From Myxococcaceae bacterium (lineage in GTDB: Bacteria > Myxococcota > Myxococcia > Myxococcales > Myxococcaceae), in assembly GCA_016926755.1 (NCBI GenBank), contig JAFGNZ010000052.1, positions 1 through 39,845 of the forward strand: a stretch of DNA of 39,845 nt, written 5' to 3'. The translations under genes were made by a program, and so were the position numbers. Under the pieces are notes generated by a model. The model made no database searches and was not told the origin of the DNA. It saw only the letters and a list, made by a program, of their open reading frames with translations. Of the stretch, positions 1 to 8,300 are shown in pieces; position 1 is the first letter of the stretch; each line of letters opens with the position of its first letter.

Positions 1-1
1 A

Positions 2-454
2 GTCCGCATCCACGCGGGTCAGGTGCTGATGTCACAAGGGCACCAGGACCTGCCGCAGGGCGTGCGCGACGCGCTGGGAGACGGGCCCGAGGTTCGCGGC
101 ATGCGTGTGACCGGCAAAGCGGGGGCTGGCATGGCCGAGTCACCGGGGCATCATGTCCTGCCGGATGAGTTCCGCGAGTGGTTTGAGAAGCGCGGCTTCA
201 CGGGCGCCATGAGCATCGACCAGTTCTGCGTCAAATTGGAGCAAGCGCACCACCAAGCGATTCACGGAGGCGGTAACTGGCGCCTGGGTCGCCTGTGGCC
301 CAAGGAATGGAACCGGGTGATCATGACGGAGCTCCTCGATGCCGAGACCAAGGCTGGCCGGATGTTGACGCGGAGCGAGATCTTGAAGCTCGTCGCGAAG
401 CGCATGAAGTTCTACGACATCCCGATGAACTTCACTCCAGGGAGAAGGCGATGA
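2..454 (+). CDS. TIGR02269-family SitA-type toxin, C-terminal part (5' end outside window)
   Basis: The frame is open from base 2, so the gene begins upstream and only about 150 C-terminal residues are seen; the ATG at 23 is internal. The visible part resembles the C-terminus of the myxobacterial paralogous lipoprotein family TIGR02269, members of which are now annotated as SitA-type polymorphic toxins delivered by TraAB outer-membrane exchange. Visible signature: a His-His-x-Leu-Pro motif, then MSIDQFCV, then HHQAIHGGGNW and a Trp-rich stretch. The spaced histidines recall HNH/AHH-like nuclease toxin domains, but nuclease activity is inference. The stop overlaps the start of the next gene (ATGA), as expected for a toxin/immunity pair. 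The lipoprotein signal would lie outside the window. Family match is from memory. Confidence 0.75.
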   Translation, partial: VRIHAGQVLMSQGHQDLPQGVRDALGDGPEVRGMRVTGKAGAGMAESPGHHVLPDEFREWFEKRGFTGAMSIDQFCVKLEQAHHQAIHGGGNWRLGRLWPKEWNRVIMTELLDAETKAGRMLTRSEILKLVAKRMKFYDIPMNFTPGRRR

Positions 455-921
455 CCGACGGACGTTCCTGGCAGGGGAACTGGAGAGTCCGCCTCTATGA
501 GCGGGTCCGCGAGCGCGGTTACGATTCACTCACCGCCTTTGCTGAGGCACGCCCCACTGCCTCACTGATGGCGCTGGCCCAGGAGCTTGGTCAGGATGAC
601 GTCGCAGGCGTGCAGGTGCTGAGCGCGCTCCTCACCGAGGCGGAGCAGCGCAAGCAGGTCACACGATGCGTTCGCGATGTGCTTGTGCGTGAGCTGTCCG
701 AGATCCTCCCCAACGGCTGGCCGGCCGTGCTGGATGACGACGCCCGGTTCGAGGTCGCCATGGCGCTCAGTTCGTGGACTGCCAACGCCCCTGAGACTCA
801 TGAGGAGCGGGTAAGGCAGGCTGGCGATTCACTTCTCGCCAATCCGCCACCCGCTGGCTGGCGCCCGCTTGGCCCCGACGACGCACTGCTCCGCACGCTC
901 CTTCCTGACGAGGAAGCCTGA
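451..921 (+). CDS. Putative cognate immunity protein (SitI-like)
   Basis: 156 residues, acidic and mostly helical in appearance, with no signal peptide or membrane segment. The start at 451 overlaps the toxin stop by four bases (ATGA), so the two are translationally coupled. A longer in-frame start at 295 lies inside the toxin gene and is rejected. Proteins of this kind follow TIGR02269 genes in myxobacteria and are often labelled NUDIX hydrolase in databases, but I see no Nudix box (GX5EX7REUXEEXGU), so the enzymatic label is doubtful. The likely role is cytoplasmic neutralisation of the SitA-type toxin in kin cells. That role rests on position and family habit, not on a recognised fold. Confidence 0.7.
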   Translation: MTDGRSWQGNWRVRLYERVRERGYDSLTAFAEARPTASLMALAQELGQDDVAGVQVLSALLTEAEQRKQVTRCVRDVLVRELSEILPNGWPAVLDDDARFEVAMALSSWTANAPETHEERVRQAGDSLLANPPPAGWRPLGPDDALLRTLLPDEEA

Positions 922-1023
922 CCGGCAGCGGCGGCCCCGCCAGCCGACGAGTGGGGCGCCATGTTGCACGTATGCCGCAGGAGCCTGCGGAATGGGTTGG
1001 GACAGGACGGGACGACACGGGAC

Positions 1024-1058
1024 GCGGCGGGATAACGACTCCAAGTCATTCCCGCCGC
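1024..1058. terminator. Bidirectional hairpin between convergent genes
   Basis: Perfect 9-bp stem GCGGCGGGA (1024-1032) / TCCCGCCGC (1050-1058) around a 17-nt loop that itself contains a GACT/AGTC pairing. It sits midway between the immunity gene and the convergent DUF3565 gene. There is no T-tract on either side. A short run of GGGAC-like units (about 999-1022) precedes it. Confidence 0.5.
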
Positions 1059-1100
1059 CTCCATCTCGAGAAGCCCAGCAATCATCACTTTGACCGACGC

Positions 1101-1487
1101 CTACGCCGGTAGCCCGGCCTCATCCACTCGCGCGCTCGCGGGTTTCGTGGCGAGCGCCTCCGTGAGATTCAAGGACCTCACGGCGTCTACCGCGAGCTCC
1201 CAGCGCCCCTCCGCGCAGAGTCCGCTGAGCCCGCCTTCCTCATAGGCCCTCGTCATCGCCTCGAGACACGCGGCACGCGTGGCCTCCGCGACAGCGGCCT
1301 GGACCTCGTCGCAGCGCTTGCAGTCGAGTTCGACGCCGAGGCGCGTCTGACGGCCCTCGGGCGTCAGCACCCAGGGCCTCTCCATCCACGGCGGCTGATG
1401 GCGCATGTGCTGCTTGTGCCCGCAGGCGAGGTCCGCCACCCAGTGGCCTTCGCCATCGAGATGAAAGCCCTCGATCTTCTGTTTCAC
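1101..1487 (-). CDS. DUF3565 family protein with C-terminal extension
   Basis: 128 residues when started at the GTG at 1487, which has GGAGG five bases upstream and gives an N-terminus beginning (M)KQKIEGFHLD as in the family. A longer GTG start at 1526 is possible. The first 65 residues match the DUF3565 pattern I know: a cytosolic domain with DLACGH, QHMRHQPPW, ERPWVLT, a Gly after the Thr-Arg, and CKRC near its end. The His/Cys set could bind metal, but function is unknown. The remaining ~60 residues (Ala/Glu-rich, helical) are beyond the usual length. It is divergent from the acetoacetate-decarboxylase-like gene with about 94 bases between them. Confidence 0.75.
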   Translation of the reverse strand: MKQKIEGFHLDGEGHWVADLACGHKQHMRHQPPWMERPWVLTPEGRQTRLGVELDCKRCDEVQAAVAEATRAACLEAMTRAYEEGGLSGLCAEGRWELAVDAVRSLNLTEALATKPASARVDEAGLPA

Positions 1488-1581
1488 ATGGACCTCCGGG
1501 CTCGCCACCTCCGGCTCTGCGCCCACTCGCGGGGCGTGTTATCACCTCGGGCAGTCACCTCAAGTGGGGAACACCGCCAAC

Positions 1582-2259
1582 ATGCCATACGCCGCGCCGC
1601 AACTCGTCCTCAACAGCCGCATGCTCTACTCGAGCTGGATCCCCGCGGATCCCAAGGCGGCCGCCGCCCTGCTGCCGCCGGGGCTCTCGCCGGCCTCCAA
1701 CCAGGCCCTCTACATGAACCAGTACGTCGTCGACTCCGAGGAGCAGACCTCCAGCTTCGGCGCCTACTCGCTGACGTACATGGGAGTGGATCTCGCCGGC
1801 CATACCGCGCCGGATGGGGTGACGCCGGCCCGCTTCTTCACCCACTACTTCAACTCCTCCGAGCGCATGCGGCAGTACGTGCAGAAGCGGGGCGTGCCGG
1901 CCTCGGCCGGGACGACGACGCTGGAGCTGGAGGCTGGGAAGCTCGTGGCCACCACGCGCGTGGAGAATGTGCCCATCATCCGGACGGTGGCACGGGTGGG
2001 CCAGAAGATCGCCTCCGTGGCCCGCGGGCACCTGACGTACGTGACGCTCGTCAGCGGCAAGCTGATGGCCGGCAACTACCCCTACGTCGGCGAGATTGCG
2101 GACTCCTTCGAGCTGCTCTCGCTGGAGTTCCTGGCCAAGGATCACCCCACCTACGCGCTCCGGCCGACCCAGGCCTTGCAGGCGGTGACGGGCTGGTGCT
2201 GGTACTCCCCGCGTGACTCCTTTGTCTACCCGGGCGGCGAGTACGAGCTGAAGAAGTAG
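1582..2259 (+). CDS. Acetoacetate decarboxylase-like family protein
   Basis: 225 residues from the ATG at 1582, which has a TGGGGA ribosome site about a dozen bases upstream; a GTG at 1564 would add six residues. The protein has the overall pattern of the acetoacetate decarboxylase-like superfamily: an N-terminal SRMLYSSWIPADP and LLPPGL segment, then alternating beta strands ending in a barrel-like region. Members include decarboxylases and uncharacterised aldolase/dehydratase-like enzymes. I cannot confirm the catalytic lysine in a typical position, so the reaction is left open. No signal peptide is present, so it should be cytosolic. It stands alone, followed by decayed DNA. Confidence 0.6.
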   Translation: MPYAAPQLVLNSRMLYSSWIPADPKAAAALLPPGLSPASNQALYMNQYVVDSEEQTSSFGAYSLTYMGVDLAGHTAPDGVTPARFFTHYFNSSERMRQYVQKRGVPASAGTTTLELEAGKLVATTRVENVPIIRTVARVGQKIASVARGHLTYVTLVSGKLMAGNYPYVGEIADSFELLSLEFLAKDHPTYALRPTQALQAVTGWCWYSPRDSFVYPGGEYELKK

Positions 2260-2267
2260 CGCCCACC

Positions 2268-2644
2268 TCACCTCGGCCGCCTGCCCGGTCGAGCCACTCG
2301 GCGCGCACTTCCTCCTCCTCCTGCGCCGCCGCCCTCGGCACTTCCATGGCCGTGTTGGCGAAGGGCATCAGCGCCCAGTCCGTCCACGCGGAGTTCGAGT
2401 CCGGGGTCTGCTTCCGGCACGTCCAGAGGACGTACGAATCCCCGGCCATCGGCGTGCCGGCCCACAACACCGTCCGCTTGTCGGACAGCTCTCCGGAGAC
2501 CAGCGCCGAGATGGGCATCTCCCCCGGCCCACGGAATGGACTCCATCGGGTCCAGGAGGAATCCCAGGCGGCCTGCTGCTCCTGGGTCAGTACCAGCCCG
2601 GTCATTTCCCCGTCCTCCGTGGAGAGGAAGCCGCTCATGCTCAT
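2268..2644 (-). pseudogene. Fragment of a Trp-repeat (lectin/propeller-like) protein
   Basis: Read leftward from an ATG at 2644, the frame has protein-like composition for about 110 residues with two spaced Trp motifs (SSWTRWSPF and SAWTDWALM) flanking a strand pair containing VLWTCRK. This resembles repeats of sugar-binding beta-propeller or tectonin-type proteins. The frame then runs without a stop into the antisense of the upstream gene (to 2051), so no natural C-terminus exists. There is no convincing ribosome site or signal peptide. I read it as a gene remnant. It could instead be a small gene whose frame shifts near 2270. The 557-base gap between the flanking genes otherwise holds only the scrap at 2751-2807. 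Confidence 0.35.
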
Positions 2645-2750
2645 CCCCTTGCCGATGTTGGACGTGATGGAGTCATCGTGAAGGCCCTCCAGGCTATTGG
2701 ACTTTCGTGGCGGCTGAGCTTCCGCTCGGCCGCATCTCCTGGTCCCTTGA

Positions 2751-2807
2751 GCCAAGGACTACGCGAGCGACAAGTACGTCTACGTCTTCGCGACCTCGCC
2801 CTACTAG
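2751..2807 (+). pseudogene. Short C-terminal gene scar
   Basis: In this frame the last codons read DYASDKYVYVFATSPY followed by TAG at 2805. That is natural-looking beta-strand protein sequence, but a stop at 2748 lies directly in front. It looks like the 3' end of a deleted gene immediately before the oligopeptidase gene. Family not recognised. Confidence 0.25.
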
Positions 2808-2819
2808 GCTGCTCCCGTG

Positions 2820-4934
2820 ATGGCCTCCAGGAACCTCGCTCCGCTCGTGCTCCTGTTCGCGCTCGCCTGCGCGACCTCCCCTTCACGGACTCCCACGTCC
2901 AGCCTGCCAGCGCCGCCGGTTGCCAGGCGCCAGCCTCACTCCGTCACCCTGCACGGGGACACGCGCCAGGACGACTACTTCTGGCTCCGTGAGAAGGACA
3001 ATCCGGAGGTGCTCGCCTACCTCGAGGCCGAGACGGCCTACGCTCGGGCCTTCATGAAGTCCTCCGCGAGCCTCCAGGAGCGGCTCTACCAGGAGATGCT
3101 CGGGCGCATCCAGCAGACGGATGCCAGCGTGCCCTACCTCAAGGGCGGCTACCGCTACTACTCTCGTACCGAGGACGGAAAGCCCTACCCCATCCACTGC
3201 CGCAGGCGTGCCCATCCCGAGGGGCCCGAGGAGGTGCTGCTCAATCTCAACGCGCTCGCCGAGGGGCACCGCTACTTCAAGCTCCTGGCCTTCCAGGTGA
3301 GCGACGACGGCCAGCTGCTGGCCTTCTCGGCCGACACCACCGGGGCGCGCGACTACACCCTCTACGTCAAGGATCTGCGCTCCGGCGCGCTGCTGCCCGT
3401 GCGGCGCGAGCACACCGACGGCGTGGCCTGGGCCGCGGACAGCCGCACCCTCTTCTATGTCACCGAAGACGCGACGAAGCGCTCCCACCAGCTCTGGCGC
3501 CACACGCTCGGTGAGGAGCGGGACACGCTCGTCTACGAGGACAAGGACGAGCGCTTCAACGTCTACCTGTGGCGCTCTCGCTCGGGCGGGTACCTCTTCG
3601 TCATGAGCCGCAGCCGCAACACGAGCGAGGTGAGGGTGCTGCCTGCCCACGCCCCCACCTCCGAGCCGCGGGTGGTGGCACCACGAGAGGAGGGCCATCG
3701 GTACTCCGTGGAGCACCGGGGCGAGCTCTTCTACATCCGCACCAACTCCGGGGGGCCCCACTTCCGGATCGTCACCGCCCCGGTGAGTGCCCCCGAGCGG
3801 AAGAACTGGAAGGAGCTCCTGCCCCACCGCGAGGCAGTGATGCTCGAGAGGATGGAGCTCTTCTCCGGCCACCTCGTCATCAGTGAGCGCGAGAAAGGCC
3901 TGCAGTACCTGGCGGTGACGGAGCTCTCCTCGGGCGAGCGCCATCGGATCGCCTTCCCCGAGCAGGTCTACGAGGTGACGCTCGACCGGAACGAGGAGTG
4001 GGACACCCGTACCCTGCGCTTCCAATACGAGTCCCCCATCACGCCCTCCTCCACCTTCGACTACGACATGGCGACGCGCCAGCGGGTGCTGCGCAAGCAG
4101 CAGACCGTCCTCGGGTACGAGCCCTCCCGCTACACCACCGAGCGCCTGCACGTGACGGCGGAGGACGGCACCCGCATCCCGGTCAGCCTCGTGTACCGCA
4201 AGGGCCTGCGCAGGGATGGCGGCGCCCCCATGTACCTCAAGGGCTATGGGGCCTACGGCTCAACGCCCTCGCTGGGCTTCTTCTCCAACGACATCTCCAT
4301 GTTCGACCGTGGGGTGATCGTGGCCACGGCCCACGTGCGCGGCGGCGGGGACCTGGGCGAGACCTGGCACGACGGCGGTCGCCTGCACCGGAAGATGAAC
4401 ACCTTCACCGACTTCATCTCCGTGGCCGAGGCGCTCATCGCCCAGGGCTACACCTCGAAGGTGCGGCTGGCCATCTGGGGAGGCAGCGCCGGCGGACTGC
4501 TGGTGGGCGCCGTGCTCAACCTGCGCCCGGAGCTGTTCCGGGTGGCCCTGGTGCACTACCCCTTCGTGGACGTGCTCAACACGATGCTCGATCCCTCACT
4601 CGCGCTCACCGTCCCCGAGTACGAGGAGTGGGGCAATCCCACTCAGCCGGAGGACTACGCGTACATCAAGCAGTACTGCCCGTACACCAACGTGAGGGCA
4701 CAGGCCTACCCGGCGATGCTGGTGATGACGGCGCTGGATGACAGCCAGGTGATGTACTGGCAGCCCACGAAGTGGGTGGCCAGGCTGCGCGCGAACAAGA
4801 CGGACCGCCAACCGCTGCTGCTCCACGTGGACATGGCCGCGGGGCACTCGGGGGACTCCAGCCGCTACGACTTCCTGCGAGAGGTGGCCTTCACCCTGGC
4901 CTTCGTCCTCACGGAGCTGGGACTGGAGCACTGA
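2820..4934 (+). CDS. Prolyl oligopeptidase family (S9A, oligopeptidase B-like) serine peptidase, exported
   Basis: About 704 residues, the usual length of oligopeptidase B (PtrB) plus a leader. An N-terminal hydrophobic segment ends in LALAC-AT (Cys17), suggesting a lipoprotein or signal peptide. Residues ~40-420 are the beta-propeller, opening with the family-typical DDYFWLREKDNPEV. Residues ~430-704 are the alpha/beta-hydrolase domain. The catalytic triad is visible: Ser556 in GGSAGG, Asp641 in LDDSQV, His676 in AAGHSGD. The family cleaves short peptides after Arg/Lys from outside the propeller pore. Bacterial PtrB is usually cytosolic, so the leader implies a periplasmic or surface peptidase here. 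Start: ATG 2820, with a GTG directly before it at 2817. No strong ribosome site. Confidence 0.9.
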   Translation: MASRNLAPLVLLFALACATSPSRTPTSSLPAPPVARRQPHSVTLHGDTRQDDYFWLREKDNPEVLAYLEAETAYARAFMKSSASLQERLYQEMLGRIQQTDASVPYLKGGYRYYSRTEDGKPYPIHCRRRAHPEGPEEVLLNLNALAEGHRYFKLLAFQVSDDGQLLAFSADTTGARDYTLYVKDLRSGALLPVRREHTDGVAWAADSRTLFYVTEDATKRSHQLWRHTLGEERDTLVYEDKDERFNVYLWRSRSGGYLFVMSRSRNTSEVRVLPAHAPTSEPRVVAPREEGHRYSVEHRGELFYIRTNSGGPHFRIVTAPVSAPERKNWKELLPHREAVMLERMELFSGHLVISEREKGLQYLAVTELSSGERHRIAFPEQVYEVTLDRNEEWDTRTLRFQYESPITPSSTFDYDMATRQRVLRKQQTVLGYEPSRYTTERLHVTAEDGTRIPVSLVYRKGLRRDGGAPMYLKGYGAYGSTPSLGFFSNDISMFDRGVIVATAHVRGGGDLGETWHDGGRLHRKMNTFTDFISVAEALIAQGYTSKVRLAIWGGSAGGLLVGAVLNLRPELFRVALVHYPFVDVLNTMLDPSLALTVPEYEEWGNPTQPEDYAYIKQYCPYTNVRAQAYPAMLVMTALDDSQVMYWQPTKWVARLRANKTDRQPLLLHVDMAAGHSGDSSRYDFLREVAFTLAFVLTELGLEH

Positions 4935-4950
4935 GAGGCGGCAGAACGGG

Positions 4951-5040
4951 CTACTCCCCGGGCGCTGGCTTGAGCAGGATCCGGAAGGTGATGCCTTGCT
5001 CGCGCTTGATGGCCGTCGACACCTCCGCGCCGCTCCGGCG
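4951..5040 (-). pseudogene. C-terminal scar of a sensor histidine kinase
   Basis: The last ~29 codons of this leftward frame read RRSGAEVST, then EQGITFRILLKPAPGE and a TAG at 4951. This matches the final strands of histidine-kinase ATPase domains (the G-G-x-F-x-x-x-L-P region). The sequence upstream in the same frame is not kinase-like, so only the 3' tip survives. The N-, D- and G-boxes are absent. Confidence 0.4.
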
Positions 5041-5351
5041 CAACACAGCGTCAATGCATCCTTGTCTACCTCCCCCGCTTGAGGGAGCAGGGGTGGCCGC
5101 AGGTGCGCGCCCGGAGCGAAGACGCCGTGATGAGGGTTGACAGGCTGAACCGCCCACATACGATCCGTTCCCCATGGCAAGTGTGCTGGGCCGCGTGACG
5201 CTGCAGCTCGGTCGGCTCTCCGCCGCCGTGCTCGCCCGCCGCCGAAGAGCGTTGCTCGAGCCGTTCATCGGGCCTGTCGAGATCGGGCTCATCACGGGCG
5301 AGTCGCTGGCCGGCGCGGCCATCTCCCCTCACGTTGTGTCCCCGCACTGAC
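5041..5351. other. Intergenic region before the kinase locus
   Basis: About 310 bases with no convincing gene. A 58-codon rightward frame (5174-5350) lacks a ribosome site and recognisable features. The promoter of the kinase trio should lie here, but I see no clear promoter elements. The kinase start has no Shine-Dalgarno sequence, so a leaderless transcript is possible. Confidence 0.4.
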
Positions 5352-8300
5352 GTGCGTTGTCCTCGCTGCCATCGGCGGCTCCCCGCATCCGTCCCGTGCC
5401 CGGCCCACCCGGGGGAGGTCGCGCCTTTCCCCGCGCGCGGCGCTCCCGCGCCACCCGAGCCGCTGCCGCCCGGTGTCACGCGGCTGGAGGGAGCGCTGGG
5501 CGAGGGCGGGTCGAGTGTGGTGTACGCGGTGGAGACCGACGACGGCGTCCCGCTGGCGTGGAAGGTCGGCCGCGCGGAGGTTGCCCCGCGCTTCGAGCGT
5601 GAGGCCGCGGCCCTCGGGAGGCTCGGTCCGCCGCATGTGCCGCGGCTCGTCTCGGCGGGCCGCGTGGGACCGCAGCCGTACCTGTTGCTCGAGCGCCTCG
5701 AGGGGGCCTCGCTGGCCGCGAGAATGGCCGACGCGTTCGCGCGCCCCGGTGGGCTCGCGCCGGCGGAATGTCTGCGCCTCGCCGCGAGGGCCGCCGACGC
5801 GCTCGCCGTGGTGCACGCCGCCGGGTGGTGCCACCGGGACGTGAAGCCGGAGAACCTGTGGATCCGTACGTCGGGCGAGATCTGCCTGCTCGACTTCGGA
5901 CTCGCCAAGCCCTCCGGGCCGGGCGCCGCGACGGGCGGCGGCGCGGACCTCACGCGCGCCGAGGAGCGCGTCGGCACCGTCGCATATATGGCGCCAGAGC
6001 AGTGCGTCGACTCGGCCGCGGCCACGGAGGCCGCCGACCTCTACGCGCTCGGCGCCGTGCTGTTCGAGTTGGTGGCGCTTCGCCCGCCGTTCGTGGGCGA
6101 CGCGTCGGAGATCCGCGACGCGCACGTCCACCGGCGCCCGCCCACGCTGGCGTCGCTCGGCGCCGACTGGCCCGAGCTCGAGCCGGTCCTGGCGCGGTGC
6201 CTCGAGAAGGATCCGGCGCGCCGCTTCGCCTCGGCCGAAGAGCTGGCTCGCGCGATTCGCGCCGTCTCCTTGCCCGCGCGCGAGGCGTCGCCATCGGCTG
6301 AAGAGCGCTCGCGAAGCTCCACCGCCACGCAGCGCCTCGCGCTGCTCGGCATCTCCACGCGCTGGCCCGTCGACGCGCTGGTCCAGGAGGCGGCGAACGC
6401 AGGCGGCGTGCTCGCGGGTGCATGGGAGGGACGGTATCTCTTCGCCTTCCCGGAGCACGCGTCGGCCGCCGCCGGGCTCGCCGCGGCCGAGCGCGTCTTC
6501 CAGCGCGCCTCGCAGCACGGTCCGTGCGAGGCGGTGACGCACGTGGCCACCGCGCGCGTCCGTGCGGGCGCGCGCGCGATTCGCATCCTCGGCCCTGACG
6601 TCTCGAACCCCGCGACCTGGTGGGACACCGCGGTTGGCGCCGGCGACGGGCCACGCCGCACGCCCGCGGCGCTCGAGTCGCGCTCCGGTGGCGAGCAGCC
6701 CAGGGCGACAAGGCCACAGACGGAGCCGCCGCTCGTCGGCCGCGGCGAGTGGGTCGATGAGCTCGTCCGGGCCCTGGCGGCCGCGACCTCGAGCGGCCCG
6801 CCGACGTTGTTCGCGCTCGCGGGCGCCGACGGCCTGGGCAAGACGCGGCTGCTGCGCGAGCTGCACGCGCGGCTCGAGGCGCGAGGTGTCCGGGTGCGGT
6901 GGTTGCCGGAGCCCGATCGCGGCGCCCCGGACGACGCCGCGGCCGAGGCAGAGCGGTTGCGCGCGGAGGGGGGTGTCTTCTTGATCGACGACGCCGATCG
7001 AGTGGACGCGTCGTGGATCCACATCATCGAGGCCGTGACCGTCGCCGATCGCGGCGCGCGCGTGGGCGCGGTCGTGGCGGGCGCGGAGCTGGCTCGCCGC
7101 TGGCCGGAGCTGGGCGAGCGCGCCGGCGCCTTCGCGCTGCACACGCTGGAGCCGCTGGGAGAGGCCGAGTTCGACGCGCTGCTCCGCGAGCTGATCCGCC
7201 CGGTCGAGTACGTCTCCGCCGAGCTGTTGGCCGACCTGCGCGCGCGCGCGCACGGCGTGCCGGGGCTCCTGATCGAGTGGGTGCGCGCGCTCGAGCGGAG
7301 TGGCGCCCTCGCGCCCGATCCAGCCACCGGCGAGTGGCGCCTCATGCCCAACGCCCTCCTCGTCCGCTCCTCGACGCCCCTGCTGGAGGCGCTGGCGAAG
7401 AACGCGCTCTCGCACCTGCCCGGCGACTTCCAGGACGTGGCGCGGCTGTGCGCGGTGCTCGGCGACGGCTCGCTCGAGCAGCTCTCGCGCGCGCTGTCGC
7501 AACTTCCGCGGTCCTGGGGCGCCTCCTCGCTCGACGCGCGGAGAGCGCTGGAGCGCGTCGCCGGTGCTGGCCTGGTGGCCTTCGATGCCGCGGGGTACCG
7601 CTTCCACCATCGGCTGATGGCGGAGGCGCTCGAGCGGACGCTGTCGCCGCCGGCGCGGCGCGCGCTGCACCGGGCGGCGTGGCTGTCGGCCTCGCTGGAG
7701 TCCGGACGCGCGCGGAGGGCGTTTCACGCAGAGGCGGCGCAGGAGCACGAGGCGGCCCAGCAGGAGTACCTCGCGGCGGCCGACGAGGCCCTGCGCGCGC
7801 GCCGCGACCTGGACGCCGAGGTATACCTGAGCGCCGCGCTGCAACAGCCCGCGGGCGCCGCGCGGTCGAGGGCCCGGTGGCTTTGGCTCAGGGCGCTGGC
7901 CCGCCGCAGGAGCCAGCGCTTCCGGGAGGCGCTCGACGACATCGACGCGGCGCTCGCGCTGGGGGCCGACGAGGTGACGCGCGTGGAGCTGCTGCTCGAG
8001 CGGGCCACCGCGCAAGACTGGCTGGAGGACTTCGCCGCCGGCACGGCGTCGACGGAGGAGGCCGCGCGCGCCGCGCGCACGGGTTCACTGCCTGAACCGA
8101 CCGGGCTCCGGCTGTCGCTGGCCGAGGGGCGCTCGGCCTTCCGCCTCGGAGATTGGGAGAAGGCGGTCGTGGTGCTCGGACCGCTCGCTGCCAGGGCGCA
8201 GGGCCTCGACGCCGAGTGCGAGGCCGTCTCGCGCGCGCTGCTCGGCGCCACGCTGGTGCTCCTGCAGCGGCTGGGCGAGGCGGAGGCCGAGTTCGCCCGG

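Noticed and set aside
295-450. N-terminal extension of the immunity gene.
   Set aside because: It lies wholly inside the toxin gene in another frame; the ATGA overlap at 451 is the natural start.
5174-5350. 58-codon rightward frame upstream of the first kinase.
   Set aside because: No ribosome site, no family resemblance; ends two bases before the chosen kinase start by chance.
5292-8015. 907-codon open frame on the - strand.
   Set aside because: Antisense to the kinase/TPR gene, Arg-rich low-complexity translation with no recognisable domain.
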